Origin: CAXMST01 sp963790085
GTDB taxonomy: Bacteria; Actinomycetota; Thermoleophilia; Solirubrobacterales; 70-9
Assembly: GCA_963790085.1 (NCBI GenBank)
Contig: CAWBNH010000008.1
Location: 240,344 to 304,343 of the forward strand
Direction of reading: 5' to 3'
Length of the DNA: 64,000 nt
Both the position numbers and the translations under genes were made by a program. Shown here piece by piece: positions 33,454 through 42,750 of the stretch; positions within the stretch are counted from its first letter, which is position 1, and each line of letters opens with the position of its first letter. The notes below the pieces were generated by a model, which made no database searches, was not told where the DNA came from, and saw only the letters and a program-made list of their open reading frames with translations.

Positions 33454-34340
33454 TACCAGCCGCGCTGCTGGAGCAGCTCTCCCTCGGCCGCGAGCTGGGC
33501 GATGTCGTCGCCCCGCATCGGCTCGCCGAGGTCGGTCGAGGCGGCGAGGACGCGGTCGGGGTCGTTGAAGTGCGTGGTCGCCTCGACGATCGCCTTCGCG
33601 CGGCGCTGCGGATCCTCGGACTTGAAGATGCCGGAGCCGACGAAGTTGCCCTGAGCGCCGAGCTGCATCGTCAGCGCTGCGTCCGCGGGGGTCGCGATCC
33701 CGCCGGCGCAGAACAGCGGCACCGGCAGCCAACCCCGCGCGGCGACGTCGCGAACCACCTCGAGCGGTGCCCGCAGCTCCTTCGCCTCGGCCGCCATCTC
33801 CTCCGGGCCGAGCTGGGACAGCCTGCGAATCCCGCCGACGATCGAGCGCAGATGGCGGACGGCCTCGACGATGTTGCCGGTCCCGGCCTCGCCCTTGGAG
33901 CGGATCATTGCCGCGCCCTCGGCGATCCGCCGCAGCGCCTCACCGAGGTCCGTCGCGCCGCAGACGAACGGCGCCTCGAAGGCCCATTTGTCGATGTGGT
34001 TCGCCTCGTCGGCAGGGGTCAGCACCTCCGACTCGTCGATGTAGTCGACCTCGAGCGCCTGCAGGACCTGGGCCTCGGCGAAGTGGCCGATCCGCGCCTT
34101 CGCCATCACCGGGATGCTGACCGCGGCCTTGATCTCCTCGATCATGCCGGGGTTCGACATCCGCGCCACGCCACCCTCCGCGCGGATGTCCGCCGGGACG
34201 CGCTCGAGCGCCATCACGGCGCAGGCTCCCGACTCCTCCGCGACGCGCGCCTGCTCGGCGTCGACGACGTCCATGATCACGCCGCCCTTGAGCATCTCTG
34301 CGAGCCCGGACTTGACGCGGAAGGTTGCGCGTTCTGACAT
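33453..34340 (-). CDS. pdxS: Pyridoxal 5'-phosphate synthase lyase subunit PdxS
   Basis: The predicted product has 295 residues, the usual size. Signatures are FRVKSGLAEMLKGGVIMDVVD, PVMAKARIGHFAEAQ with a catalytic lysine, DYIDESEVLTPADE, PFVCGATDLGEALRRI, MIRSKGEAGTGNI and PLFCAGGIATPADAALTMQLGA. It condenses a pentose phosphate, glyceraldehyde-3-phosphate and ammonia from PdxT into PLP. I chose ATG 34340 (MSERATFRV); an in-frame ATG at 34364 lies partly within the preceding terminator hairpin. Confidence 0.97.
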   Translation of the reverse strand: MSERATFRVKSGLAEMLKGGVIMDVVDAEQARVAEESGACAVMALERVPADIRAEGGVARMSNPGMIEEIKAAVSIPVMAKARIGHFAEAQVLQALEVDYIDESEVLTPADEANHIDKWAFEAPFVCGATDLGEALRRIAEGAAMIRSKGEAGTGNIVEAVRHLRSIVGGIRRLSQLGPEEMAAEAKELRAPLEVVRDVAARGWLPVPLFCAGGIATPADAALTMQLGAQGNFVGSGIFKSEDPQRRAKAIVEATTHFNDPDRVLAASTDLGEPMRGDDIAQLAAEGELLQQRGW

Positions 34341-34344
34341 GCGC

Positions 34345-34378
34345 CAAATATAGAGGGGCGGCATCGCTGCCGCCCCTC
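34345..34378 (-). terminator. Terminator hairpin after the rpiR-like gene
   Basis: GAGGGGCGGCA (34353-34363) and TGCCGCCCCTC (34368-34378) make a perfect 11-bp stem with a 4-nt loop. On the minus strand it is followed by TATATTTGG, a weak U-rich tail. It lies between the leftward regulator gene and pdxS and should separate their transcripts. Confidence 0.65.
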
Positions 34379-34426
34379 GGACCGTTCCGTCTCTGGATCG
34401 GCTGGGTGGGGAAAGTCGGTCGCCCG

Positions 34427-35339
34427 CTACTTCAGTTTGAAGGCGCGGATCCGGTCCTTGAAGGCGGCCTTGTCCCGGGCGTAGACGCCGTATGAGAGCG
34501 CCTGCACCAGCGCCAGCAGAGCCGCGGTGGAGCGGGTGTAGGAGGGGGAGTCGGAGGACCAGTAGAGGGTGTGCTCAGCGTGCTCGCCGACCTCGGAGAG
34601 GGTCGCGTCGCTGATCGCGATCGTGCGCGCGCCCCGATGCCGGGCGAGCTTCATCGCCCTGACCACCAAGCGGGTGGGCGCGACCGGCCGAGAAGCAGAC
34701 GACGAGCGTGTTCTCGTCGGTGTTGCCGAGCCGGGTGATCGACTCCTGGCGTGGCTGGGTCACGGTCTCGGCGCGGATGTCGAGCAGCGCCAGCATGTGC
34801 CGCAGGTACGAGGCAAAGAACGCCATCTGGTCCATCGCGACGATCACGACCCGCTGGGCGGTCGCGAGCTCGCCGACGCAGGCATCGACCTCCTCGCGAG
34901 CGAGGCCGCGCACGGTGCTCTCGATGTTGGCGTGATCGGCCGCCAGCGCGGACTCGAACTCGGTGTGGTCGAAGTCGAACAGGGAGCCGCCCGAGGAGGT
35001 CGAGGCGCCACTGCTGCCGACGCCGGCTCGGTACTCCTCGATCGCCGCCTGCTGCAGCTCCGGGTAGCCCTCGAATCCGAGGGCTTGGGAGAAGCGGACC
35101 ACGGTCGAGGACGATGTGCTGGCGCGGCGCGCCAGCTCCTCGGCGGTCTGGAAGGCCGCTTCCTCGAGGTGGTCGACTATGTAGCGGGCGACATCCTTCT
35201 GCGAGCGGCTGAACTCGTCGAAGCGCTCGGTGATGTAGCTCGAGAGGGTCTTTCCGTTCCTGGCGTCCGTTCCGTTGGCGGTGGAGCTGGTCCGGCGGGC
35301 ACGGGTCTTTGTCGCAGTCTTGCTCATCGGTGTGGACAT
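34427..35339 (-). pseudogene. RpiR-family (MurR/HTH-SIS) regulator, frame broken by one extra base
   Basis: ATG 35339 (or 35327) begins a product with the RpiR HTH_6 domain (FSRSQKDVARYIVDHLEEAAFQTAEELARRASTSSSTVVRFSQALGFEGYPELQ) and the start of a SIS sugar-phosphate domain (ATAQRVVIVAMDQMAFFASYLRHML). At 34668-34669 one extra A (T on the coding strand) breaks the frame after FSAGRAHPL. The next frame resumes VVRAMKLARHRGARTIAISD...LYWSSDSPSYTRSTAALLALVQAL to 34427. Repaired length is 303 residues. It likely senses a sugar phosphate. It is divergent from the M3 peptidase gene. Confidence 0.87.
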
Positions 35340-35441
35340 TTCGCCCCACCGTGGCTTTTCCCTTCCGGCGGCCCCCGGCAACTTCGCCGCCGCCCCAGCG
35401 GGACCGGGGCCGCGGCGCCGCTATCGCTAGCTTGGCGGGTG

Positions 35442-37271
35442 ATGGAAACCGAGATGGAGACCACCTGGGACCTCACGGACCTGATCGATCTCGAGGCTGC
35501 GGGCCTCGACGGCGCAGGCGCCGGGCTCGAGCCCGAGGCGGCCGTGTCCGCCCTTCTCGACGAGGCCGAGCGGCGCGCCGAGGCGTTCGCCGAGCGCTAC
35601 GAGGGCTCGGTCGGGGATCTCGACGGTCCCGGCCTGCGGGCGGCGATGACGAGCCTGGCCGAGATCGGCGAGCTGGTCGGCCGCGCTCTCAACTACGCCC
35701 ACCTGAGCTTTGCCGCCGACACCGCCGACCCGAAGATCGGAGCGCTGCTGCAGTCGTGCTCGGAGCGGGCGACGCGGCTCAACACCCAGCTGCTCTTCTT
35801 CGAGCTCGAGTGGGTCGCGATCGAGGACGAGCGGGCTGAGGTACTGCTGGAAACCGAGGGGCTCGACTTCTGCCGGCACCATCTGCGCCTCGAGCGGCGC
35901 TACCGGCCGCACCTGCTGACAGCGCCCGAGGAGCGGATCATCTCCGAGCTGTCGGTCACCGGCGCCGGCGCCTGGAGCCGGCTGTTCGATGAGCTCACCT
36001 CCGCGATCACGGTCGAGCTGCCCGGCGCCGACGCCCCGACGACGCTCGACGAGGCGCTGTCGCGCCTGTTCGACCCCGACCGCGAGGTCCGCAGGGGCAC
36101 CGCCGGGGCGGTGACGGCCGCGCTCGAGCCGGGGCTGAGGACGCGCGGCTACGTCTTCAACACGCTGCTGCAGGAGAAGTCGATCAAGGACCGGCTGCGC
36201 AGCTATCCGCACTGGCTGGCGACGCGAAACCTCTCGAACGAGGCCTCCGACGAGTCGGTGCAGGCGTTGATCGACGCTGTCAGGGCCCGCTACGAGCTAC
36301 CGCGCCGTTGGTATCGGACCAAGGCGAAGCTGCTCGGGCTCGAGCGGCTCGCCGACTACGACCGGATGGCGGTCGTCGGTGCCGACGACGCCGAGATCAG
36401 CTGGGAGGACGGCCGCGAGATCGTGCTCGAGACCTTCGGCTCGGTCTCCGCAGAGATGCGGGAGGTGGCGAACCGGTTCCTGACCGAGAGCTGGATCGAC
36501 GCCCCCCCTCGCGAGTCGAAGCGGGGCGGCGCCTTCAGCGCCTCTACCGTACCCAGCGTCCACCCCTACGTGATGCTCAACTGGACGAACCGCCGGCGCG
36601 ACGTCACCACCCTCGCCCACGAGCTCGGACACGGGATTCACCAGTACCTGGCCCGCGATCAGGGGGTCTTCCACCAGTCGACGCCGCTGACCGTCGCGGA
36701 GACCGCGTCGGTCTTCGCCGAGGAGCTCGTCTTCGGCCGCCTGTTGGAGGACGCGACCGATCCGCGCTCGCGTCTCGGCCTGCTGGCGGAGGCGATCGAG
36801 GGCCAGATCGCGACGGTCTTCCGGCAGGTCGCGATGAACCAGTTCGAGGATCGCGTCCACCGCTCGCGCCGCGAGCAGGGGGAGCTCTCGACCGACCGCT
36901 TCGGCGAGCTCTGGATCGAGACCCAGACCGAGCTGCTCGGCGACTCGGTCGAGCTCACCGACGGCTACCGATCGTGGTGGAGCTACGTGCCCCACTTCAT
37001 CGGCTCGCCCGGCTACGTCTACGCCTATGCCTACGGCCAGCTGCTCGCGCTAAGCATCTACCGCCTCTACGCCGAACGCGGGGAGGAGATCGTCCCCGGC
37101 TACCTGGAGATGCTCAGCGCCGGCGGCTCGCGCTCGCCGGAGCAGCTCGGCGAGCTGGTCGGGGTCGACCTCACCGATCCCGGCTTCTGGGACCGGGGCC
37201 TGGATCTCGTCGCCGAGCAGCTCGACGCCGCCGAGTCCGCGGCCGACGCGGTGCTCGCCGCGCGCGGCTGA
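35442..37271 (+). CDS. M3-family oligoendopeptidase (PepF-like)
   Basis: The predicted product has 609 residues. The zinc motif HELGHGIHQ lies at residues 393-401 (His393, Glu394, His397), and the third ligand Glu is in the ETASVFAEELVF helix about 25 residues later, as in M3B peptidases. The C-terminal YVPHFIGSPGYVYAYAYGQLLALSIY closes the active-site channel. It is a cytoplasmic metallopeptidase for short peptides. I chose ATG 35442, directly after an in-frame GTG at 35439. Confidence 0.92.
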   Translation: METEMETTWDLTDLIDLEAAGLDGAGAGLEPEAAVSALLDEAERRAEAFAERYEGSVGDLDGPGLRAAMTSLAEIGELVGRALNYAHLSFAADTADPKIGALLQSCSERATRLNTQLLFFELEWVAIEDERAEVLLETEGLDFCRHHLRLERRYRPHLLTAPEERIISELSVTGAGAWSRLFDELTSAITVELPGADAPTTLDEALSRLFDPDREVRRGTAGAVTAALEPGLRTRGYVFNTLLQEKSIKDRLRSYPHWLATRNLSNEASDESVQALIDAVRARYELPRRWYRTKAKLLGLERLADYDRMAVVGADDAEISWEDGREIVLETFGSVSAEMREVANRFLTESWIDAPPRESKRGGAFSASTVPSVHPYVMLNWTNRRRDVTTLAHELGHGIHQYLARDQGVFHQSTPLTVAETASVFAEELVFGRLLEDATDPRSRLGLLAEAIEGQIATVFRQVAMNQFEDRVHRSRREQGELSTDRFGELWIETQTELLGDSVELTDGYRSWWSYVPHFIGSPGYVYAYAYGQLLALSIYRLYAERGEEIVPGYLEMLSAGGSRSPEQLGELVGVDLTDPGFWDRGLDLVAEQLDAAESAADAVLAARG

Positions 37272-37274
37272 GCC

Positions 37275-37541
37275 TCAGTCCTCGGCCAGGTAGTCGATGT
37301 AGATCGGTCGCAGCAGCTCGGCCGTCTCACCGCGCCCGGCGTCGGTGATGTCATCGACGTGGGCCATCGTGCTCTGCAGGTCGGCGTTCGCCTTGTCGTA
37401 CTCCCCCGCCCCCGCCTCGGCGATCGGCAGGGCCTCGAGCAGGCCCCAGAAGAACTTCAGGTCGACGTGCTTGAAGGCGCGGCGCACCGCGAGGTCATGC
37501 AGCTGCTCGCCGCTCAGCTTGTCGAGCTCGGCCCGAGTCAT
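37275..37541 (-). CDS. Conserved-looking hypothetical protein, 88 residues
   Basis: A short, soluble, largely helical product: it starts MTRAELDKLSGEQLHDLAVRRA, has FKHVDLKFFWGLLEALPIAEA in the middle and ends RPIYIDYLAED. There are no cysteines or membrane segments. It is tail-to-tail with the M3 peptidase (3 bp apart) and 36 bp downstream of the carotenoid oxygenase on the same strand. I do not recognise a family; it resembles short helical hypothetical proteins of other high-GC Actinobacteria. Confidence 0.65.
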   Translation of the reverse strand: MTRAELDKLSGEQLHDLAVRRAFKHVDLKFFWGLLEALPIAEAGAGEYDKANADLQSTMAHVDDITDAGRGETAELLRPIYIDYLAED

Positions 37542-37577
37542 CGGCGCAAGCCTACTGCTAGTCGTCGGGGTCGCGGC

Positions 37578-39020
37578 TCACACCGCTGCGAACTGGCCGT
37601 GAAAGCCGAACGGGATGTGGTGCGGAGCCTCTGCCCGCGCGAGCTCGCTCAGGTCGCGGGCGTCCAGCACCAGCAGGAAGGAGCGCTCGGATCGGGAGTC
37701 GAGGACGACCGAGAGCAGCACGCCCTCGTCCTCCTCCGCGGCCCCGGGCCGGGCGACGAACACCGGCTCACCCGGGTAGCAGCCGGCCTCGCTCCAGGCG
37801 CTCGTGCTGCGCTGCTCGAGGTCACCGCGGACGATCCGCTCGAGCCATCCCGACTCGCCGACGCCCACCCCCCAGACGTAGCGGTAGGGCCGCTCGTTGC
37901 AGCGCCCGTAGTTGATCCGGGCGAGCTCGAGATCGTCATCGAGCATCGTCTCCCACTCGATCGCCTGCTCGGCCGGCCGGATCCGCACCCGTCGCAGGCT
38001 CGCCCGCTGCACGCCGTGTCCCGAGCGCAGTCGATCGAGGTAGAGGTCGTCGATCAGCGACGCGTCCGGGTAGACGGACATGTCGATCACGAGCTCGCCC
38101 CGCTCGGGATCGTCGTAGGCGTTGACGTGGTGGAAGCTGAAGAACGGGTCGGTGATGAACGGGCCGATCGCATCGCCCGTCTCCCGCTCGATCAGCGTGA
38201 TCCGCGTCCCCCGCTCGGGCCGCCAGCGGTAGTTTTGGATGTAGGGGCGGCGGGCGCTGGCGAGCCGCAGCGGATTGACCGTGAACGGGAACTCGGCCAA
38301 CACGATGTAGCGCTCGCTGAGGCCGAACGAGTGCATGTAGGCGGGCTGATCGGCGCCCACCGATGCGACCACTCGCGGCCGCTCGGCGCCGGGCTCGAGC
38401 AGGAAGAACCGGTACTGGTTGCGGGGGCCGAGCTTCGCCGCGTAGTTGAGCATTCCGCCGCTCTGCCGATCGAGGTGCGGATGGGCGGTGGTCAGCATCC
38501 CCGGCACGTCGTAGGCGACGCCCGCTGAAGCCAGCGTGGCCGCGTCGAACTCGACCGGCAGCGGCGTCTCGGTCATCGCGATGAACCGCTCGCCGAGCTG
38601 CGCGAGGTTGACGTTGCAGTTGTCGGAGAGCTGCGGGTTGAAGATCGCCATCGCGCGACCGAACAATGTCCGGCAGGGGTCGGTCGCGAACTCCGAGTAG
38701 CTGATCTCGCCGCGCTCGGTCGCCGCGAAGGCCTTGGTCCGCAGAAAGCGGCTCGCATACGAGACGGCCCCACCGGCGAAGCCGAAACGATGCAGCATCG
38801 CCTGCCCGTCGAACCAGTGCCGGAAGGGTTGCTCGCCGGCCTCGAAGCGGGCCGGCCCGGTGCGGATCAGCGAGCCCTCGAGCCAATCCGGGAGGCTGCC
38901 GCGAAGCGGTAGCCGCTCGACCCGGACCTCGTGCTCGAGCCCGAGCGAGTCGAACCCCTTCGCGTAGTCGGCGTCGCTGCGTCCGGGGAGCGATTGCCGC
39001 TCCGCAACTGACCTCTCCAT
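37578..39020 (-). CDS. Carotenoid cleavage oxygenase (RPE65 family)
   Basis: The predicted product has 480 residues forming the seven-bladed propeller. The four iron-binding histidines are found at the expected spacing: TAHPHLD (His180), MHSFGLSE (His230), FFSFHHVNAYDD (about His298) and FGFHGQF (His474). FRHWFDGQAMLHRF near residues 66-79 is another family signature. It would cleave a double bond of a carotenoid or stilbenoid with O2. No carotenoid biosynthesis genes are nearby, so the substrate is open. Confidence 0.93.
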   Translation of the reverse strand: MERSVAERQSLPGRSDADYAKGFDSLGLEHEVRVERLPLRGSLPDWLEGSLIRTGPARFEAGEQPFRHWFDGQAMLHRFGFAGGAVSYASRFLRTKAFAATERGEISYSEFATDPCRTLFGRAMAIFNPQLSDNCNVNLAQLGERFIAMTETPLPVEFDAATLASAGVAYDVPGMLTTAHPHLDRQSGGMLNYAAKLGPRNQYRFFLLEPGAERPRVVASVGADQPAYMHSFGLSERYIVLAEFPFTVNPLRLASARRPYIQNYRWRPERGTRITLIERETGDAIGPFITDPFFSFHHVNAYDDPERGELVIDMSVYPDASLIDDLYLDRLRSGHGVQRASLRRVRIRPAEQAIEWETMLDDDLELARINYGRCNERPYRYVWGVGVGESGWLERIVRGDLEQRSTSAWSEAGCYPGEPVFVARPGAAEEDEGVLLSVVLDSRSERSFLLVLDARDLSELARAEAPHHIPFGFHGQFAAV

Positions 39021-39060
39021 GGGTGGAGGGTACTCCGATCGTCGCGGACCCGGGCCCGGG

Positions 39061-39819
39061 TCAGAGGTTGCCGAGACCCGTCGCCGCGCTGAGCAGGGCG
39101 ATCGCCGTGATCGCGACCACCACCGCTCGCTCGAAGGTCTCGCGGGCGATCCGCTCGAGCACCCTGCCGCCGACGGCGTAGCCGATCGGAACTCCGACCA
39201 GGGCGCCGGCGAGGGCCCGCCCCCACTCTCCCGAGATCCGCGGCGAATCGAGGGCGACGACCACGACGATCGTCAACAGGTTCATTGCCACGAAGACGAC
39301 CGCGAGCGTGTGCCGCATCTGGTTCGGGCCGGCGCCGACCGAGCGCAGCCAGATCGCGACCGGCGGGCCACCGGTGGCGACGGCGCCGTTCAGAGCGCCG
39401 GCCGAGAACCCCGCGGGAATCGCCGAGATCCGGAAGCCGAGCTCGCGCCGCGGATCCGCCGGGCGCCGGCCGGCCCGCTCCTGGGCGGCGACGAAGCCGA
39501 GCACGACGACCCCGACCGCGATCTGGAGATAGGCCTTGTTGACCAGGCCGAGCAACACCGCGCCGACCAACACGCCGGGCACCATCGGCACGAGCAGGCC
39601 GAGCGACGCCCGCCGGTCCAGCGCGAGGCGATCGCGCTCGCCGACGAGCACGAGGACGCTGAGGGCAGTCGCCGCTGTCAGCGTGCAGAGCACCGCCTCG
39701 TCCGGCTCGAGCAGCAGGAACATCACCGGGGAGAGAAACAGCGCGATGCCGAACCCGATCGTGGTCTGCGCGACGCTGCCCAGCAGCGAGGCGAGCAGCG
39801 TGATCAAGATCGCGGTCAT
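39061..39819 (-). CDS. TauE/SafE-family membrane permease
   Basis: The predicted product has 252 residues with seven to eight helices. The paired repeats typical of the family are GSVAQTTIGFGIALFLSPVMFLL and FSAGALNGAVATGGPPVAIWL, the latter with the GGPP motif. These carriers move sulfite, sulfonates or related anions. No sulfur gene is adjacent to indicate the substrate. Start ATG 39819 (MTAILITLLAS). Confidence 0.87.
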   Translation of the reverse strand: MTAILITLLASLLGSVAQTTIGFGIALFLSPVMFLLLEPDEAVLCTLTAATALSVLVLVGERDRLALDRRASLGLLVPMVPGVLVGAVLLGLVNKAYLQIAVGVVVLGFVAAQERAGRRPADPRRELGFRISAIPAGFSAGALNGAVATGGPPVAIWLRSVGAGPNQMRHTLAVVFVAMNLLTIVVVVALDSPRISGEWGRALAGALVGVPIGYAVGGRVLERIARETFERAVVVAITAIALLSAATGLGNL

Positions 39820-39850
39820 CGGGCGCGCCCGGCCGGGCGCAGAGCCGGCG

Positions 39851-40081
39851 CTAGTCCCCGCCCCGGCGGACCCGCGGCACGAGCCAGCCGAACAGCGCGC
39901 CAAGCAGGCCGGCGAGCAGCAGGGCGAAGATCAGCGGGACCGTCGCCGTCGCGACCAGGAAGTCGACTTCGACCTCCTGCGTATTCAGCAGCACGAAGAG
40001 CAGCAACAGCGCCAGGGCGATCCCCGCCGCCCACTGCTTCGCCGAGCGGCCTTCCTTGCCCTGTGTCGTGCGATCGGCCAC
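39851..40081 (-). CDS. LapA-domain small membrane protein
   Basis: The predicted product has 76 residues with two helices, WAAGIALALLLLFVLLNTQEVEVDFLVATATVPLIFALLLAGLLGALFGWL, matching the DUF1049/LapA pattern in which an N-T-Q-x-V turn joins the helices. The role is in envelope assembly or unknown. It lies 19 bp downstream of the CorC-like gene and probably shares its transcript. Confidence 0.8.
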   Translation of the reverse strand: MADRTTQGKEGRSAKQWAAGIALALLLLFVLLNTQEVEVDFLVATATVPLIFALLLAGLLGALFGWLVPRVRRGGD

Positions 40082-40100
40082 GGACCCAACCTAGCCCAAA

Positions 40101-41372
40101 TCAATCGCCGAGGTCGATGTCGACCTCGAGCTTCGTGATCCGGGCGCCGTCGACCTCGACGACCCGGACCGAGGCGCCGCCGTCGACCTCGACCCGGTCG
40201 CCCTCCTTGGCCGCACGCCCCAAGGACTCGAAGACGAGGCCGGCGAGCGTGCGCGGGCCGTCCTGCGGGAGCCCGGTGCCCATCTCCTCGTTGAAGTCGT
40301 CGATCGTGATCGATCCCGAGACGACGACCCGGCCCGGGGAGATGTGGCCGATCCTCGCGTCGGGCAGCTCGTACTCGCTCTCGATGTCCCCGACGATCTC
40401 CTCGAGCACGTCCTCGATCGTGATCACCCCGACGGTGCTGCCGTACTCGCTGACGACGATCGCGAGCTGCTCGCGGAGCTCGCGCATCTCGCGCAGCAAC
40501 GCGCCGAGGTCCTTGAGCATCGGGATCACGTAGGCCGGTCGCGCGACCGAGCCGATCGCCTCGGTGCCTCCATCGCGGACCGCGGCCGCGATCTCACGGG
40601 CGTGAACCACCCCGACGAGGCGATCGAGCGATCCCTCGCCGACCGGGAATCGGGTGTGGACGCTGTCGATCACCGCATCGAGAGCCTCCTCCGGGGAGGC
40701 GCTCGCATCGATCCAGACGACCTCCGCAGCCGGCACCATCACGTCGGCCGCCTCGCGGGAGGCGAAGTCGAAGACGTTGTGGAGGAGCTCCTCCTGGGCG
40801 CGGGGAATGAACCCCGACTCCTCGGCCTCGTCGACCATCGCACGGAGGTCCGCTTCGCTCTGCACCGAGCGGCCGGCGACCACCGCGTCGATCCCGAACA
40901 GCCGCAGAACGGCTCGGGCCGAGCCGCCGAGCACCCAGACGAACGGCCACAGAATACGCCCGAGCAGCTCGACCGGCCGGGCGATCACGACCGCTACCGA
41001 CTCCGAGCGATCGAGCGAGACGGCCTTCGGCACGAGCTCACCGAAGACCACGGTCAGGTAGGTGACCAGCCCGAAGGCGATCAGGAAGCCGACCGCCGTC
41101 GGAAGCCCCCCGCCGAGCAGCTCGCGGATCAGCGGCTCGCCGATCGCGCCGGTGAGGATGCTGATCGCCGTGATCGCCACCTGAACCGTCGAGATCACCC
41201 GGACCGGCTCGTCCATCAGCCGCAGCGCGGCCCGGGCGCGGCGGCTCCCCGCCTCGGCCCGCTCGGCCAGAACGCCGCGCCGCGCCGTGACGATCGCGTA
41301 CTCGGCCGCAACGAAGAACGCGTTGGCGGCCACCAGGCCGAAGACGACGAGGAGTCGGGCGAGCTCGCTCAC
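40101..41372 (-). CDS. CNNM/CorC-HlyC family protein (DUF21, CBS pair, CorC domain)
   Basis: The predicted product has 423 residues. The DUF21 membrane domain (residues about 1-190) begins LVVFGLVAANAFFVAAEYAIVTARR and contains YLTVVFGELVPKAVSLDR. A CBS pair follows (VMVPAAEVVWIDASASPEEALDAVIDSVHTRFPVGE; AYVIPMLKDLGALLREMRE...LAIVVSEYGSTVGVITIEDVLEEIVGDI), then a CorC_HlyC domain. Such proteins are magnesium exporters or regulators rather than haemolysins. The metal is inferred from family knowledge only. Confidence 0.9.
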   Translation of the reverse strand: MSELARLLVVFGLVAANAFFVAAEYAIVTARRGVLAERAEAGSRRARAALRLMDEPVRVISTVQVAITAISILTGAIGEPLIRELLGGGLPTAVGFLIAFGLVTYLTVVFGELVPKAVSLDRSESVAVVIARPVELLGRILWPFVWVLGGSARAVLRLFGIDAVVAGRSVQSEADLRAMVDEAEESGFIPRAQEELLHNVFDFASREAADVMVPAAEVVWIDASASPEEALDAVIDSVHTRFPVGEGSLDRLVGVVHAREIAAAVRDGGTEAIGSVARPAYVIPMLKDLGALLREMRELREQLAIVVSEYGSTVGVITIEDVLEEIVGDIESEYELPDARIGHISPGRVVVSGSITIDDFNEEMGTGLPQDGPRTLAGLVFESLGRAAKEGDRVEVDGGASVRVVEVDGARITKLEVDIDLGD

Positions 41373-41447
41373 CGCTCAATCATCGCGCCTCGCGGGGCGA
41401 GCCGCGGCGCCGCCCGTCCGCCAGGGCTCGACGCCGCGAGGCGACGG

Positions 41448-42623
41448 CTAGAGCTCGGCGACCGGGATCGTGCCCGCGTCACGGAGCGCCTTCTCGCCCG
41501 CTCCGAGCTCACTCAGCGGCCGATAGGCGAGCCCGTCCGGGTCGATCTCGAGCTCGGCGGCATCCTCGGGTGCCAACCGCTCGATCAGTGGCTTGGAGCC
41601 GAGGATCGCGCCGCCGGCGGCGACGCCCTCGATCCGTGCCCCCTCGTTCATCTCATCGCCGAGCGCCGTGACCTCGAGGCGGCCCGCGGCCGAGACCTGA
41701 CCGACCATCAGCGTCGCCCCCCAGTGCAGGCCGATGTTGATCCGGATCGCGGCCTCGCCCTCCCCGATCAGCCCGCCCGCGCCCGCGCGAATCGCCCGGG
41801 CGGCGGCGATCGCGCCGCGGGCGGCCTCCGATTCGTCCCCCTCTTCGGCGACGAACAGCGCCGAGGCGCCGTCGCCGGCATGCTTGCCGGTGATCCCTCC
41901 CTGGGCGTTCACCGAGCCGTCGATCAGGTCGGTCAGGGAACGGATCAGGCCGAAGTAGGCTCGGGATGAGAGCCGCCGCGAGAGGTCTCCGGACGCCTCG
42001 AGATCGGCGAACAGGATCGCGGCCGGGCGCCGCTCGGGCTCGCTGAGCCGGCCCATCCGCTCGAAGGTCGCGACGTTGCCGCGGGCCAGGCGCGCGGCCA
42101 GGGTCGCGGGCAGCGCCGGCCTGGTGATGTTGAGGACGCCGACCAGCGAGCCGTCGGATTCATGGACGCGCACATAGAGGAACTCGACGTCCCCGAGCCA
42201 GTTGTCGTGCATCCGGGCGAGCCCCGGGAAGCTCTGCTTGATCGGGATCGCCAGCGGCGGAGCCGGGCTCGGCTCGAGCTCGGCCGCGGCTCCGGCCAGT
42301 CGACCGAACACCGCCTCGAAGTCCGGGTCCGCGGGCGGAACGTCATGGAGAATCGTCGGCCCGACGGTGTCCCACCAGCGGACTCCGCCCTCCGTGTCGG
42401 TGCCCCACACGTCGGCGTGCTCGCGATTGCGGACGATCGGCGAGATGCCGTAGAAGCGGCCCGCCTCCTCGGGCGGGAACCCGAGCATCCGACAGAGCTC
42501 GCTGGTGATGAAGGCGATCCGCCACTTGTCGTCCATCAGCTCGCCGATCGCGCCGTTCGCCTCGATCGCCTCGGCGATCGATCGCAGGCGCGGATCCTCG
42601 GGCAGCGGAGGCGCGGCGTCCAT
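41448..42623 (-). CDS. Class III adenylate/guanylate cyclase with N-terminal sensor region
   Basis: The predicted product has 391 residues. The cyclase domain (about 215-391) shows ILFADLEASGDLSRRLSS with a metal Asp, GKHAGDGASALF with the second acidic site, and ALGDEMNEGARIE with the Asn and Arg used in the transition state, so it looks active. The 200-residue N terminus (SELCRMLGFPPEEAGRFYGISPIVRNREHADVW) is PAS-like in places and may bind a ligand. It has no membrane helix. A paralog with the same layout is at 51554-52753. Start ATG 42623. Confidence 0.87.
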   Translation of the reverse strand: MDAAPPLPEDPRLRSIAEAIEANGAIGELMDDKWRIAFITSELCRMLGFPPEEAGRFYGISPIVRNREHADVWGTDTEGGVRWWDTVGPTILHDVPPADPDFEAVFGRLAGAAAELEPSPAPPLAIPIKQSFPGLARMHDNWLGDVEFLYVRVHESDGSLVGVLNITRPALPATLAARLARGNVATFERMGRLSEPERRPAAILFADLEASGDLSRRLSSRAYFGLIRSLTDLIDGSVNAQGGITGKHAGDGASALFVAEEGDESEAARGAIAAARAIRAGAGGLIGEGEAAIRINIGLHWGATLMVGQVSAAGRLEVTALGDEMNEGARIEGVAAGGAILGSKPLIERLAPEDAAELEIDPDGLAYRPLSELGAGEKALRDAGTIPVAEL

Positions 42624-42750
42624 GCCCGGCAGCCTACCCGCGTCGATGGCGCTCCACGACCCTGCAGCGGGGCCGGCCTCGCGGTGGGCCCCGCGGCCCG
42701 GGCCGCCCATCGATCTCGCCTACGAACGGCGGTAGCCGCCCGGCCGGGCG

